A stretch of 44,968 bases of DNA from Hyphomicrobiales bacterium (GCA_900470965.1 UCCS01000074.1:1-44968), one strand, 5' to 3'. Shown: positions 1 through 8,628, counted from the first letter of the stretch. Notes: a model not told the origin generated them from the sequence alone. Made by a program: numbers and translations.

Positions 1-700
1 CCTTCATGTTGGAGATCAGTGGGCCGTCGATTGCGACTTCGAACCACTTGCCGTTTTCCATGAACTCCCATTTGTAAGGCGTCTTCTGCCCCGGCCATCG
101 CCAGGCGATGCAGCGATGGGCAAGAAGGTCGCGCGGATGAGCCGGCGTCCCGTGCCGGGCGAGATAGTCGGGCGAGGCGACCACGGTCTGGCGCAGGTCC
201 GGGCCGAGTTTCACCGCAATCAGGTCCTTGTCGATCACCTCCCCGAGACGGATGGCGACGTCATAGCCTTCGGCCACGATGTTGACGACGGCGTCGTCGA
301 GCGTGACGTCGAGCACGACCTGCGGATAGGCGTCGCTGAAGTCTCGGAGGATCGGTGTCAGGTAGAGGTCCGCGGCTGCCCGGAAGCAGTGTACCCGCAC
401 GGTCCCGGCGGGATGGGCGCGGCGCTCGCGGGTCTCGCCCAGCGCCTCCGCCAGCTCCTCGACGGCGGGCTGTACCCGTTCGAACAGCTTGGCCCCCGCC
501 TCGGTCAGGGAGACGCTGCGGGTGGTGCGGTTGAACAAGCTGACCCCGAGCTGCTCCTCGAGCCCTCGGACCATCTGGCTGAGCGCCGAGGATGACACGC
601 CGAGGTTCTCGGCCGCCCGGCTGAAGTTCAGCGAACCGGCAACGGCCACGAAGGCGCGGAGCTGGTTGAAGTCTCCGGCGGACGGAAGGGAAGGTTTCAT
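1..700 (-). CDS. LysR-family transcriptional regulator (C-terminus beyond window)
   Basis: This reverse-strand frame opens at ATG 698-700 behind a GAGGGCG ribosome site and is still open at base 1, giving about 233 residues. Residues 12-70 form the LysR winged helix-turn-helix (FNQLRAFVAVAGSLNFSRAA, then SSALSQMVRGLEEQLG). From about residue 95 the type 2 periplasmic-binding-like effector domain begins. LysR proteins usually have about 300 residues, so some 65 are missing beyond the edge. The gene is divergent from the NTF2-like gene at 812, with a palindrome at 722-738 between them, so that gene is the likely target. The ligand is unknown. Confidence 0.93.
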   Translation of the reverse strand, partial: MKPSLPSAGDFNQLRAFVAVAGSLNFSRAAENLGVSSSALSQMVRGLEEQLGVSLFNRTTRSVSLTEAGAKLFERVQPAVEELAEALGETRERRAHPAGTVRVHCFRAAADLYLTPILRDFSDAYPQVVLDVTLDDAVVNIVAEGYDVAIRLGEVIDKDLIAVKLGPDLRQTVVASPDYLARHGTPAHPRDLLAHRCIAWRWPGQKTPYKWEFMENGKWFEVAIDGPLISNMK

Positions 701-721
701 GATCGCCCTCAATTGCTTAGC

Positions 722-738
722 TCAGCTTACAAAGCTGA
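722..738. promoter_or_regulatory. Palindromic operator candidate between LysR and NTF2-like genes
   Basis: TCAGCTT-ACA-AAGCTGA is a perfect 7-bp inverted repeat with a 3-base centre. It sits 22 bp before the LysR start and 73 bp before the divergent start. It contains the T-N11-A arrangement typical of LysR sites. Regulator binding is inferred. Confidence 0.5.
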
Positions 739-811
739 TTAGTGCGCGCGGACTAAACCTTGCCGCGCCCGTCCTTATACTCAGCTGGACACGAGAGTTG
801 AAGGGAACCCC

Positions 812-1207
812 ATGACGTTGCAGAACACGCCCCTGACGGGAAATATAGATGAATTGGTCGCCTTGGCGAAAACCTACTTCGATGCCGCCTACGCGATGGA
901 CGCCGACACGTTCGCGACCATCTTCGACCCAGCGGCCTTGGTCACCAGGCGCGGCGATGGCGACAGCGTGGTGGTTACGCCTGTTGCCGCCTGGCTCGAT
1001 GCGGTCCGGAGCCTGACCTCACCGCAGGATGCCGGCAGCGTGCGCGCCGACCAGATCCTCTCCATCGCCATTGTCAGTGACATGGCGCTGCTCAAGCTCC
1101 GCCTGCGGATCCCGCCCCGCGAGGTGACCGACCTGCTGTCGTGCTTTTACCTCAACGGGCGCTGGCAGATCGTCCAGAAGGTGTTCGCCGCCGAGATCCT
1201 GGCCTGA
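812..1207 (+). CDS. NTF2-like superfamily protein (putative lumazine-binding / SnoaL-like)
   Basis: This 131-residue protein has the size and pattern of a one-domain NTF2-like cone fold. An N-terminal helix (IDELVALAKTYFDAAYAMD) is followed by an FATIFDP stretch, a linker with VTPVAAWLDAVR, and C-terminal beta strands ending in CFYLNGRWQIVQKVFAAEIL. The motif pattern resembles putative lumazine-binding or SnoaL-like proteins, which include small hydrolases, isomerases and ligand binders; no reaction can be assigned. There is no signal peptide, so it should be cytosolic. GAAGGGAA precedes the ATG. Divergent placement from the LysR gene suggests control by it. Confidence 0.8.
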   Translation: MTLQNTPLTGNIDELVALAKTYFDAAYAMDADTFATIFDPAALVTRRGDGDSVVVTPVAAWLDAVRSLTSPQDAGSVRADQILSIAIVSDMALLKLRLRIPPREVTDLLSCFYLNGRWQIVQKVFAAEILA

Positions 1208-1215
1208 AGGATCTG

Positions 1216-1287
1216 CCATCGATCCTCAACGGTCACAAGCAGAGCCAGATTGGGAAACTCTTACCGTGGAATTGTGCGGTGACATAG
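1216..1287 (+). pseudogene. IS66-family TnpC transposase, C-terminal relic
   Basis: One frame reads PSILNGHKQSQIGKLLPWNC followed by three residues and TAG. This matches the usual IS66 TnpC C-terminus (a NGH...S.ID.LLPWN-type end). Nothing else of the element is recognisable upstream, where an intact gene ends at 1207. A related end lies at 28862-28945, so IS66 copies have been lost at two places. Confidence 0.7.
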
Positions 1288-1581
1288 CGCGGGCCCAAAG
1301 ACCACAGTCGGCCGACATGTTCGTCCGGGTTCGGTTCGAAGCGGACTTAGTGCCCCTGCGGGGCACGCGGCGTCAACCGGTGTTTTTGCTGTACACTGGG
1401 CCGGCAATCATGCATTCTTATCTAGGGTTGCATGCGTCTTGGGATGGAAGCGCTGCCAACGATTGCTCCTGTTGATTCTGGCCAGACCGATCCAGGTTCC
1501 GACCTCTGTGCTCCTACGAGCGAATATTGGTTCTGTACTTCTTGGTAGACGCTGCTCCGCTTAGCCAAGAGGAGGGGTTCC
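1288..1581. other. Intergenic stretch before the sulfatase
   Basis: No convincing gene is seen here. Bases 1337-1344 hold a half-site (GAAGCGGA) like the palindromic repeats elsewhere in the window. AAGAGGAGGGG just before 1582 is a strong ribosome site for the sulfatase. No clear promoter was identified. Confidence 0.5.
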
Positions 1582-4041
1582 ATGCGTCGCTACAGTGTAC
1601 TGCACATCTCTCGCGGCGTGCTCGCAGCGCTGGGTTTTACAGCGTTGACCGGGTTTGGCTGTCCGGCGGCATTCGCACAGGCGGCATCGGGCGCACAGGC
1701 GGCAACGGGGGCTCCGGGGGCCACAATTACCCTCGACGGCAAGCAGCTTCCGCCACCCACGCCGAATTTCGGCGGGGTGATCAAGGAAAAAGCGTCTGAA
1801 TCACAGCCCTGGTGGGCTCCGCGTGTCACGCCGCCAAAGGGTGCGCCGAACGTGCTGCTGATCATGACCGATGACCAGGGATTTGGTGCCCCAAGCACCT
1901 TCGGCGGCGTCATTCCCACCCCGGCCATGGATCGCATTGCAAACCAGGGGCTGCGCTTTACCAATTTCCACTCGACGTCGCTCTGTTCGCCGACGCGGGC
2001 CGCGTTGATTACCGGCCGAAACCATCATTCGGTCGGTTCCGGGGTGGTCGGCGAAATTGCGACGGGCTATCCGGGCTACGATTCCATCATCCCGGTCGAG
2101 AAAGGCACCATAGGCACGATCCTCAAGGAGAACGGCTATGCGACATCGTGGTTCGGCAAGAACCACAATACCCCGTCCTATCAGTCGAGCCAGGCAGGGC
2201 CGTTCAATCAATGGCCGACGGGAATGGGCTTTGAATATTTCTACGGCTTCGTCGGCGGCGACGCCAGCCAGTGGCAGCCGAACCTCTACCGCAACACGAC
2301 GGCCATCTACCCGTTCGAAGGCAATCCCGGATGGAACATGGAAACGGCGATGGCCGACGAGGCCATCCAATATATGAAGCAGTTGAAGGAGATCGCGCCG
2401 GACAAGCCCTGGCTCGTCTATTACGTGCCGGGCGCCACGCATGCGCCGCATCATCCGACGCCGGAATGGATCAAGAAGATCAGCGACATGCATCTCTTCG
2501 ACGACGGCTGGAACAAGCTGCGCGAGACGATCTTCGCCAACCAGAAACGGCTCGGCATCATGCCCGAGAATGCGCAACTGACGCCGTGGCCGAAGGAACT
2601 GCCGCAATGGGATACGCTGAGCCTGGAAGAGAGAAAACTCTTCATCAAGCAGGCGGATATCTACGGCGCCTACCTTGCTTACGCTGACAATGAGATCGGC
2701 CGGGTCATTCAGGCCGTCGACGATCTCGGCGAACTCGACAATACGCTGATCATCTATATCGGCGGCGACAACGGCGCGAGCGCCGAAGGCATGCTCAACG
2801 GCACGCCGAACGAGTTCACCACCTTCAACGGCATCCCGGTGCCGGTGAAGGACCAGTTGCTGTGGTATCCGTTCTGGGGATCGGAACGGACATTCCCGCA
2901 CTTCGCCGCGGCCTGGGCCTGGGCGATGGACACGCCGTTCAAGTGGGTGAAGCAGGTGCCGTCGCATTTCGGCGGAACCTCGCAAGGGGTGGCGATGTCC
3001 TGGCCCGGCCACATCACTGATGTGGGCGGCATCCGCCGCCAGTTCTCGCACGTGATCGACATCGTGCCGACCATCCTCGAAGCCACCGGCATTCCGGCAC
3101 CCGAGACGATCAACGGCATCGCTCAGAAGCCGGTCGAAGGGGTGAGCATGGCCTACACATGGGACAAGGCAAATGCCGATGTCCCCACCCGGCATACGAC
3201 GCAATATTTCGAGATGCTCGGCAATCGCGCCATCTACGACAACGGCTGGGTGGCAGCTACGACGCCGGCAACCCGGCCGTGGGAGCTGAGCACCGCCACG
3301 CCGCCCGACGTCATCACCGGCTATAACTGGGAACTCTACAACGTTGACGATGACCCGACCCAGTTCAGCGACCTGGCCGCCAAGATGCCCGACAAGCTCA
3401 AGCAGATGCAGGACCTCTTCTATTCCGAGGCGAAGAAGTACGACGTGCTGCCGCTCGACAATTCGACGCTTTCCCGTTGGAACACGCCGCGCCCCAACCT
3501 GACGGCCGGGCGAACCGAGTTCACCTATTCGGGGACACTGAGCGGTGTGCCGCCGAGCGCTGCACCGAGTGTCCTGAACAAGTCCTATACGATCACGGCC
3601 GAGGTCGAGATGCCCGAAGGCGGTGCGGACGGCATGATCGTGACCGAGGGCGGACGGTTCGGCGGTTATGGTCTGTTTCTCAGCAAAGGCGACTTCGGCG
3701 TCGGGCGGGGCAAGGTCGTGTTTCTCTACAACCTTCTCGACCTGAAGCGCACGATGTGGGAGGGGCCGGAACTGGAACCCGGCAAGCACCAAATCGTCTT
3801 CGAGTTCAAGTCCGATGGTCCGGGCCTCGGCAAGGGCGGTAGCGGCGTCCTGTCGGTGGACGGCAAGCAGGTGGCGACAAACTCGGTCGAACACACGACG
3901 CCCGTCACCTTTCCGGAGGACGAAAGCTTCGACGTCGGTCAGGATACGCGCACAGGGGTCGCTCTGGTCGAGTATCGCTACGACGCTCCGTTCAAGTTCT
4001 CCGGCAAGATCGACAAGCTGACGTTCAAGCTCGGGCAATAG
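1582..4041 (+). CDS. Exported type I (formylglycine) sulfatase with C-terminal extension
   Basis: This 819-residue enzyme would hydrolyse sulfate esters in the periplasm. A signal peptide (residues 1 to about 32, ending AFAQA) precedes the alkaline-phosphatase-like domain. NVLLIMTDDQGFG near residue 90 carries metal-binding aspartates. CSPTRAALITGR starts at Cys135, the residue expected to become formylglycine. GGDNGAS near residue 394 is a second metal-site element. Residues from about 640 to 819 form a beta-rich extension not needed for the core fold, possibly carbohydrate-binding; typical bacterial sulfatases have 450-600 residues. No maturase (FGE or AtsB type) is in the window. A small membrane gene follows 10 bp later. 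The substrate is unknown. Confidence 0.92.
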   Translation: MRRYSVLHISRGVLAALGFTALTGFGCPAAFAQAASGAQAATGAPGATITLDGKQLPPPTPNFGGVIKEKASESQPWWAPRVTPPKGAPNVLLIMTDDQGFGAPSTFGGVIPTPAMDRIANQGLRFTNFHSTSLCSPTRAALITGRNHHSVGSGVVGEIATGYPGYDSIIPVEKGTIGTILKENGYATSWFGKNHNTPSYQSSQAGPFNQWPTGMGFEYFYGFVGGDASQWQPNLYRNTTAIYPFEGNPGWNMETAMADEAIQYMKQLKEIAPDKPWLVYYVPGATHAPHHPTPEWIKKISDMHLFDDGWNKLRETIFANQKRLGIMPENAQLTPWPKELPQWDTLSLEERKLFIKQADIYGAYLAYADNEIGRVIQAVDDLGELDNTLIIYIGGDNGASAEGMLNGTPNEFTTFNGIPVPVKDQLLWYPFWGSERTFPHFAAAWAWAMDTPFKWVKQVPSHFGGTSQGVAMSWPGHITDVGGIRRQFSHVIDIVPTILEATGIPAPETINGIAQKPVEGVSMAYTWDKANADVPTRHTTQYFEMLGNRAIYDNGWVAATTPATRPWELSTATPPDVITGYNWELYNVDDDPTQFSDLAAKMPDKLKQMQDLFYSEAKKYDVLPLDNSTLSRWNTPRPNLTAGRTEFTYSGTLSGVPPSAAPSVLNKSYTITAEVEMPEGGADGMIVTEGGRFGGYGLFLSKGDFGVGRGKVVFLYNLLDLKRTMWEGPELEPGKHQIVFEFKSDGPGLGKGGSGVLSVDGKQVATNSVEHTTPVTFPEDESFDVGQDTRTGVALVEYRYDAPFKFSGKIDKLTFKLGQ

Positions 4042-4051
4042 TGGGGGCGGC

Positions 4052-4465
4052 ATGTTTGGAACGATGGCTGCAAATGCCAGGCTGCTGTTTTCGGTAACGG
4101 GCGTGGTCGAAGCCGCGACGGGACTGGCATTGCTGATTGTACCAGCGCTCCTGGTTCAAGTGCTGCTCGGGGCCGCGCCGGACACGCCTGCCGGCATGAC
4201 GGCCGCCCGTGTCGCCGGAGCGGCCGTGCTGAGCCTGGCCGTCGCTTGCTGGCTTGCGCGGGATGACCTGGCAGGCAAGGCTGCCAAGGGATTGGTGACA
4301 GCGATGCTGTTCTACAACTTCGCCGTGGTCGCAATACTCATTCTTGGATGGATTCGCCACGGCATCGCCGGCATCGCTTTCTGGCCTGTTGTCGCGGCCC
4401 ACATCGCGCTGGGCGTCTGGTGTGCGGCATGCGGCTTGGCATCGAGCCGCATTGCTGACCGTTAG
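4052..4465 (+). CDS. Small four-helix integral membrane protein
   Basis: The 137-residue product has four hydrophobic segments at about residues 10-35, 50-70, 80-105 and 110-130, separated by short polar turns such as ARDDLAGKAAKG. No catalytic motif is visible. It starts 10 bp after the sulfatase stop in the same direction, so the two are probably cotranscribed. An internal ATG at 4064 is a possible alternative start. Similar small membrane proteins are annotated only as hypothetical. A link to sulfatase export or sulfate handling would be guesswork. Confidence 0.75.
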   Translation: MFGTMAANARLLFSVTGVVEAATGLALLIVPALLVQVLLGAAPDTPAGMTAARVAGAAVLSLAVACWLARDDLAGKAAKGLVTAMLFYNFAVVAILILGWIRHGIAGIAFWPVVAAHIALGVWCAACGLASSRIADR

Positions 4466-4515
4466 CAATCGTCCGGCGCGACGTCAGCTATGGGCGCGAA
4501 GCGGCCAAGGGCGTC

Positions 4516-4540
4516 GGCCGCCTTTCAGCCCGAAGCGGCC
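4516..4540. repeat. Palindromic interspersed repeat, copy 1
   Basis: GGCCGCCTTTC and GAAGCGGCC face each other across a short centre. The same AAGCGGNC / GNCCGCTT motif recurs as half-sites at about 4497, 4565 and 4612 and as fuller copies at 9606, 18343, 19311 and 20854, always between genes. Function is unknown. Confidence 0.6.
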
Positions 4541-4644
4541 GTTTGGCGATCTCGGCGTAGACGACCGCTTTGCGCCCCCAGAGTGTCATAGGGAGCTAGC
4601 TAGCCCAGCCCCGAAAGCGGACAAGCAGATCATCGCATGGGGCT

Positions 4645-4827
4645 TTATGCATCAGCAAACAGATCAATCTTGTCCGACACGGCGACGCCCGGTGAGAAGG
4701 GCGTCGTCATCTCATAGATCTGTGCGGAAGCCGTCGTATCGGCGGATAAGATGACCAAGCCTGGCAATACCGCGGCGGTGGCGCAAAGTAGTTTCGTCGT
4801 GGTGGTCGTCGCTCTCTTCTCATTCAC
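4645..4827 (-). pseudogene. Truncated DUF1254-type exported protein (N-terminus only)
   Basis: A GTG at 4825-4827 opens a frame beginning VNEKRATTTTTKLL. It runs through a signal peptide (CATAAVLPGLVILSADTTASA) into QIYEMTTPFSPGVAVSDKI, the usual opening of DUF1254 proteins, then stops at TAA 4645-4647 after about 60 residues. Family members have 400-500 residues, so the rest has been lost. The missing part is replaced by sequence rich in palindromic repeats. It lies 33 bp after the stop of the intact DUF1254 gene, in the same direction, as expected for an eroded second member of the operon. Confidence 0.7.
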
Positions 4828-4860
4828 ATCCGGTACCGCGCACCAGCATGGTCGGGACAA

Positions 4861-6291
4861 TTACTGCGCCACGACGGCCGGCGGCTGCCACGTTCCTTCG
4901 CCGGCCGGCAATATGGACGGCGCTTCGGTCTTCGGCCAATACAGGCGCATGACGAGATAGATCGTGTCATTGGGCGCAGGCAGCCAGTTTGCTTCCTTGT
5001 CCGCGCCGGGGTTGTCCTTCTGGATATAAAGTGTGAGCGAACCATCCTCGTTCTTTTTCATGCCCGGCAACATTGGCGAGTTGATGAGGTAGCGATCGAT
5101 CGGATTCTTGATCAGGAGCTGGCTCTTGCCGTCATACATCGTGACCGACCAGAAGGAGTTCACCGGCGGCAGTTGGCCGGAGGGGAAGGTCAGTATGTAA
5201 TTGTGCTTGCTTCCGTCGAGCGTCTGGCCTTGGCTATCGACGCGCGTGAACGGATAGGTCGCTTCCTCCGGGTCATTGCCATAGATGCCGGCCTGAGCAG
5301 CGACGGCGCGTTTCAACCAGTCACCATTGTAGTGGGCACTGTCTCCTGGAAGACCGCTAACCCGCCAGCCATTGATCGCCTTGCCGGCATTGTCGACGGC
5401 CTCGTCGACCTTCCGCTGGCCCTCCTTCATGCCGAGGCCAATCTCCAGCTTGTGCTCCAGTGGCAGATCCTTGAAGTCAAAGGACTTACCCGGCCCGATG
5501 CCGAGGCGTGCCAGCTTGGCCCTTATCTCCTTCTCATTGCCCTGCGCCGGCGCGAATTGCAGAGCGAAGTCGAGATAGTCGAAGAAGTTGGTCTTCGCGA
5601 GTTCTTTGTCGATCTTGGGGAAGTCGATGGTTGGCGCGGCCGCTGGGGGCGTCTGCTTCAGAAAGGCCGACAGCATCTGCACCTTGTAGCCAGCCTGCAC
5701 CTTCTTGACGTTGTCGAGATCATCCGGGCCAAAAAGCTGGGTGCGATAACCTGCGAGGGAAAACTGCGTGCTCGAACGAAAAACCTGCTTGATGCCCGCC
5801 GGGGTGTCACCCTCCCAGTCAGGTCCGACCACCATGTAGTCGCCGGCATCGCTCCCTGTGGCTCGGGTGCCGATATAGCCGTAATTGTAGGTATTGCCGT
5901 CACAGAGCATGACAGAGTAGTAGCGCTTCGGGTCGATCGCCGGCACCGAAAGCACCACCGGTTCAGCTCGCAAATCCAGCCAGACGAAGGAATACGGCGT
6001 GTCGCTGTTGGGCGTGACGATTGCCGTGTCCTTGTAAGTGTAAACGTTGGGCTCGTTCTTGATCTGGTTGAACGGCGCCTTGAACTGCCCTGAATTGCGG
6101 TCTACCGCGTACTCGTACATGATGGCATAGTTCATCACGAGCGGCAGGCCGTAGATCAAGCCTTCCTCGGCAATGTCCTTGGCCTCGACAATATCTGGAT
6201 AGCTTTGCGCCATCAGCAGGCTTGGCTTCACAATCGCGGCGCCAGCAGCGATCGCCGCGGCCGAGCGAAGTAGATCTCGCTTCGTCAACAT
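4861..6291 (-). CDS. DUF1254/DUF1214 exported protein
   Basis: The predicted product has 476 residues. ATG 6289-6291 is chosen because AAGAGGAG lies 7 bp upstream; a longer in-frame start at 6375 lacks this. MLTKRDLLRSAAAIAAGAAI is a signal peptide with a lone KR, so either Sec or Tat export is possible. DUF1254 covers about residues 45-190 (DTAIVTPNSDTPYSFVWLDL, then RYYSVMLCDGNTYNYGYIGT). DUF1214 lies at about 350-460 (SFWSVTMYDGKSQLL, MRLYWPK). The biochemical function of this pair is not established. It is the only intact member of a decaying cluster (4645-6779) and reads away from the AraC gene at 6932. Confidence 0.9.
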   Translation of the reverse strand: MLTKRDLLRSAAAIAAGAAIVKPSLLMAQSYPDIVEAKDIAEEGLIYGLPLVMNYAIMYEYAVDRNSGQFKAPFNQIKNEPNVYTYKDTAIVTPNSDTPYSFVWLDLRAEPVVLSVPAIDPKRYYSVMLCDGNTYNYGYIGTRATGSDAGDYMVVGPDWEGDTPAGIKQVFRSSTQFSLAGYRTQLFGPDDLDNVKKVQAGYKVQMLSAFLKQTPPAAAPTIDFPKIDKELAKTNFFDYLDFALQFAPAQGNEKEIRAKLARLGIGPGKSFDFKDLPLEHKLEIGLGMKEGQRKVDEAVDNAGKAINGWRVSGLPGDSAHYNGDWLKRAVAAQAGIYGNDPEEATYPFTRVDSQGQTLDGSKHNYILTFPSGQLPPVNSFWSVTMYDGKSQLLIKNPIDRYLINSPMLPGMKKNEDGSLTLYIQKDNPGADKEANWLPAPNDTIYLVMRLYWPKTEAPSILPAGEGTWQPPAVVAQ

Positions 6292-6346
6292 TTGCCTTAC
6301 TCCTCTTAGGTCGTGTCGAAGTCGGTTGCCTCGCTTCAGGCTGAGG

Positions 6347-6779
6347 CTAGTAAAGAACAGCGCGTCGGAAGCCACGCCTTGCCACGCCCGCGTATGAAAG
6401 CGGCGTCAGCGGCATGCCGATGATGTCGATGAACACGGAAACCTTCGAGCCCTTCTCCGGCATCTCGCCGCCAACCACCTTCTGCATTCGGCGGATCAGA
6501 GAGGAAGCTATCCTTGCCCTTGCTCCAGAAAGGCACAAACGCTGTCGTACCCATATTCCCGGCAATGCGCTCGGGGCGGTCAGAGAAAAACAATGTTGTA
6601 GCGCCAATGCCTTCGAGCGTCAGCTTGTTCGCCGCTTTGTCGAAGGTCATCGCGCTTGCGGTCTGGACGAACAGGAAGTCAGCTACGTCATCGGCTGCTC
6701 CCGCCAGTCGGGGCCTAAGCGGCACCGCTGTCGCCGCAACAGCTGTGGCTGCGATCAGCAAGTTTCGTCTGGTCGTCAT
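6347..6779 (-). pseudogene. Tat-exported small protein gene, internally deleted and frameshifted
   Basis: ATG 6777-6779 follows GGAGGGAAG and opens MTTRRNLLIAATAVAATAVP, a twin-arginine signal. The frame is coherent through DVADFLFVQTASAMTFDKAA and FFSDRPERIAGNMGTTAFVP to KDSFLSDPPNA near 6490. The expected family ending (GEMPEKGSKVSVFIDIIGM, then PLSYAGVARRG) continues in another frame to a stop at 6347. Related proteins have roughly 35-45 residues between these blocks, so an out-of-frame internal deletion is inferred. The function of the family is unknown. It is divergent from the AraC gene at 6932 and probably once belonged to its regulon. Confidence 0.75.
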
Positions 6780-6931
6780 GGTCTTCCCTCCGGTTGATAC
6801 AGCAGAAATTCTCTCGGAAGCAGGCTTCTTTGCTTGCGCGACACGCACGTTTTACTGCAATAATCACTATTCCTAATTTTGAAACCACTCATTTTACGCC
6901 ACGGTTGCAATATTTCTGGAGCAATGCATGC

Positions 6932-7945
6932 ATGGCTGAGATTCCCGTTATCTCCAACCGCATATTGCATGGCATGCCGGCCTTCATACGCCGTGAAATG
7001 GGACCAAAGGCACTACTCCAGGCCAATCGCGCCGTAGGCTTTGATCTCGAACTGATTGAGGGCGAGAACTGCTTCATCCCGCACGCGGCGGTGATCGGCT
7101 TTGTCGAAGCGGCTGCACGCGCTGCCGGTGAGGCCAACTTTGGGGTTCTGATTGCCCCGATGATGAACGTCGCTAACTACGGCAGCTACGGACGCTACGT
7201 GATGGGTGCCGGCACCCTGGGGAAGGCCATCGAGCGCGCCATCTCTGGTCTTTGCTTTCATAGTACGGATGACAGGATGTCGGTCGCGATCGTCGGCAAC
7301 GAGGTACGATACAGCTATGTCTTTGCGCTAGCCGGCCGTACCGGGTGGGGCAACACCGCGTGCGCGGCGGCGGGCGTCCTGCTTAGCCTCTTCAGGGCTT
7401 ATTTGCCCCCTGACTGGCGACCGCTGCGCGTCGAGCTTGATACCGATAGGCCAAGCCAGACGAGACTTTTTGAAGACGTCTTCCATTGCCCGGTCCATTT
7501 CAACGCACCCGCGGTGACCATCGTCACGGAACGCCATCATCTGTCCGCTATGGCGAGGAGCACTTCATTGCCGATCGTCACCATCGAGGATGTGGCGCGA
7601 GACCGGCGGGGCGGTGCTCCAAGGGATTTGCTCAACGTGATCTTGGAGCAGATCCGGACCCAGGTTCTCACCGGCAGCATATCGATCGATAGCACGGCAC
7701 TATTGATGGACACCAGTGTCCGAACACTGCAACGTGAGCTGAATCGGGCCGGCACCGATTTTCGCAGCTTGGCGAACGTAGTCAGGGCACAGCGAGCCAC
7801 GGAATTACTCCGGCATACAAACGATTCGATCACGCGCGTATCGGCGGAACTGGGATATTCGTCCCCAGCCAATTTCGCTCGCGCTTTCCGAAAGGCAACC
7901 GGCAATGGGCCGAGGGAATTTCGCTCCGAAGGAGAACTCAAATAG
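6932..7945 (+). CDS. AraC-family transcriptional regulator (arabinose-binding-like N-domain)
   Basis: The gene encodes 337 residues from ATG 6932. An earlier in-frame start at 6794 would add an unlikely extension running into the promoter. The N-terminal two thirds (about 20-200) match the OruR/ArgR-like AraC ligand domain (ANFGVLIAPMMNVANYGSYG, FALAGRTGWGNTACAA). The C-terminal 100 residues carry the double helix-turn-helix: DTSVRTLQRELNRAGTDF, then ITRVSAELGYSSPANFARAF. The second is the characteristic AraC signature helix. It is divergent from the broken exported-protein gene at 6347-6779, and regulation of the DUF1254 cluster is inferred. The effector is unknown. Confidence 0.93.
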   Translation: MAEIPVISNRILHGMPAFIRREMGPKALLQANRAVGFDLELIEGENCFIPHAAVIGFVEAAARAAGEANFGVLIAPMMNVANYGSYGRYVMGAGTLGKAIERAISGLCFHSTDDRMSVAIVGNEVRYSYVFALAGRTGWGNTACAAAGVLLSLFRAYLPPDWRPLRVELDTDRPSQTRLFEDVFHCPVHFNAPAVTIVTERHHLSAMARSTSLPIVTIEDVARDRRGGAPRDLLNVILEQIRTQVLTGSISIDSTALLMDTSVRTLQRELNRAGTDFRSLANVVRAQRATELLRHTNDSITRVSAELGYSSPANFARAFRKATGNGPREFRSEGELK

Positions 7946-7972
7946 GTATTGCACAACACGATCCTGCAGTTA

Positions 7973-8222
7973 CTGGGCCGTCCTGCATGGAACGCTGGCC
8001 GAAAGGTCAGCGTCAAGAAACCACTGAAGCAGCGCGAGATCTGGGCGATCCGCTTCTTCCTCGACCGAGAGGCGCCTGAGAGATCGCGCGCTGTTTGATC
8101 TCGCGATCGACAGTAAGCTCCGAGGCTGCGGTCTTGTTAAGGTCCAGATCGGAACCCTCGTCACAGGTCAAGAAATTCGAATCCGCGCCATGGTCGTCCA
8201 GCAAAAGGCTCATGTACTCTGA
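7973..8222 (+). pseudogene. Tyrosine recombinase / integrase relic, frameshifted and truncated
   Basis: The frame at 7973 reads LLGRPAWNAGRKVSVKK, then PLKQREIWAIRFFLDRE. It shifts near 8075 and continues LRDRALFDLAIDSKLRGCGL, VKVQIGTLV and IRIRAMVVQQKAHVL to a stop at 8220-8222. This is the N-terminal half of a small phage-integrase-family protein common in rhizobia. The catalytic C-terminal half with the His-x-x-Arg box and tyrosine is absent. It is dead as a recombinase and marks past mobility. Confidence 0.75.
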
Positions 8223-8628
8223 TCCTCAGGGACTAAACCTGTGGAACTCGATTGCACACGGCACTGTTGAGCGCTGTATGATCAATGCAGTGATCTCGTG
8301 ATCCATTCTCTGCTTGTACTTGGCCTGTGGGGATCAACTGGCCGACCACCGGAAGAAGAAGGCGGCTGGAGGCTGAGGGAGGTGGGAACCTGCCCGAACT
8401 GTCGTACGCGTTGTCGTCGAAGCTCCGTGACCAGTTGAAGGCGGCTTTTCCAGCGTGACTTCCCAGAGCCCGCCAGTCCGCTTCCGGCTCCAATTCCGTC
8501 ACTTACTCAGTCCCGCTTGACGTCCGCTTCTGGCGCGTTCCGGCCGACGTACTCGTCTGGTGTCGGCCCGAAGCGGACGAAACAGGCTCGACCGTGAAGC
8601 CTCTTCGGCCGTTTGTCGGCGGAGAAGC
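8223..8628. other. Gene-poor stretch with repeat half-sites
   Basis: No coding frame here resembles a known protein. TCCGCTTC (8472) and GTCCGCTTC (8521) with GAAGCGGAC (8570) form a widely spaced, imperfect pair of the window's palindromic repeat family. The rest is unassigned and may be further mobile-element debris. Confidence 0.4.

Noticed and set aside
1801..4053. 750-codon open frame on the reverse strand across the sulfatase gene
   Set aside because: It is a shadow of the sulfatase codon pattern in GC-rich DNA. It has no domain pattern or plausible ribosome site, whereas the forward frame has a signal peptide and sulfatase motifs.
8233..8502. 89-codon reverse frame in the gene-poor stretch
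   Set aside because: No ribosome site or recognisable family. The surrounding sequence is recombinase debris and repeat half-sites.
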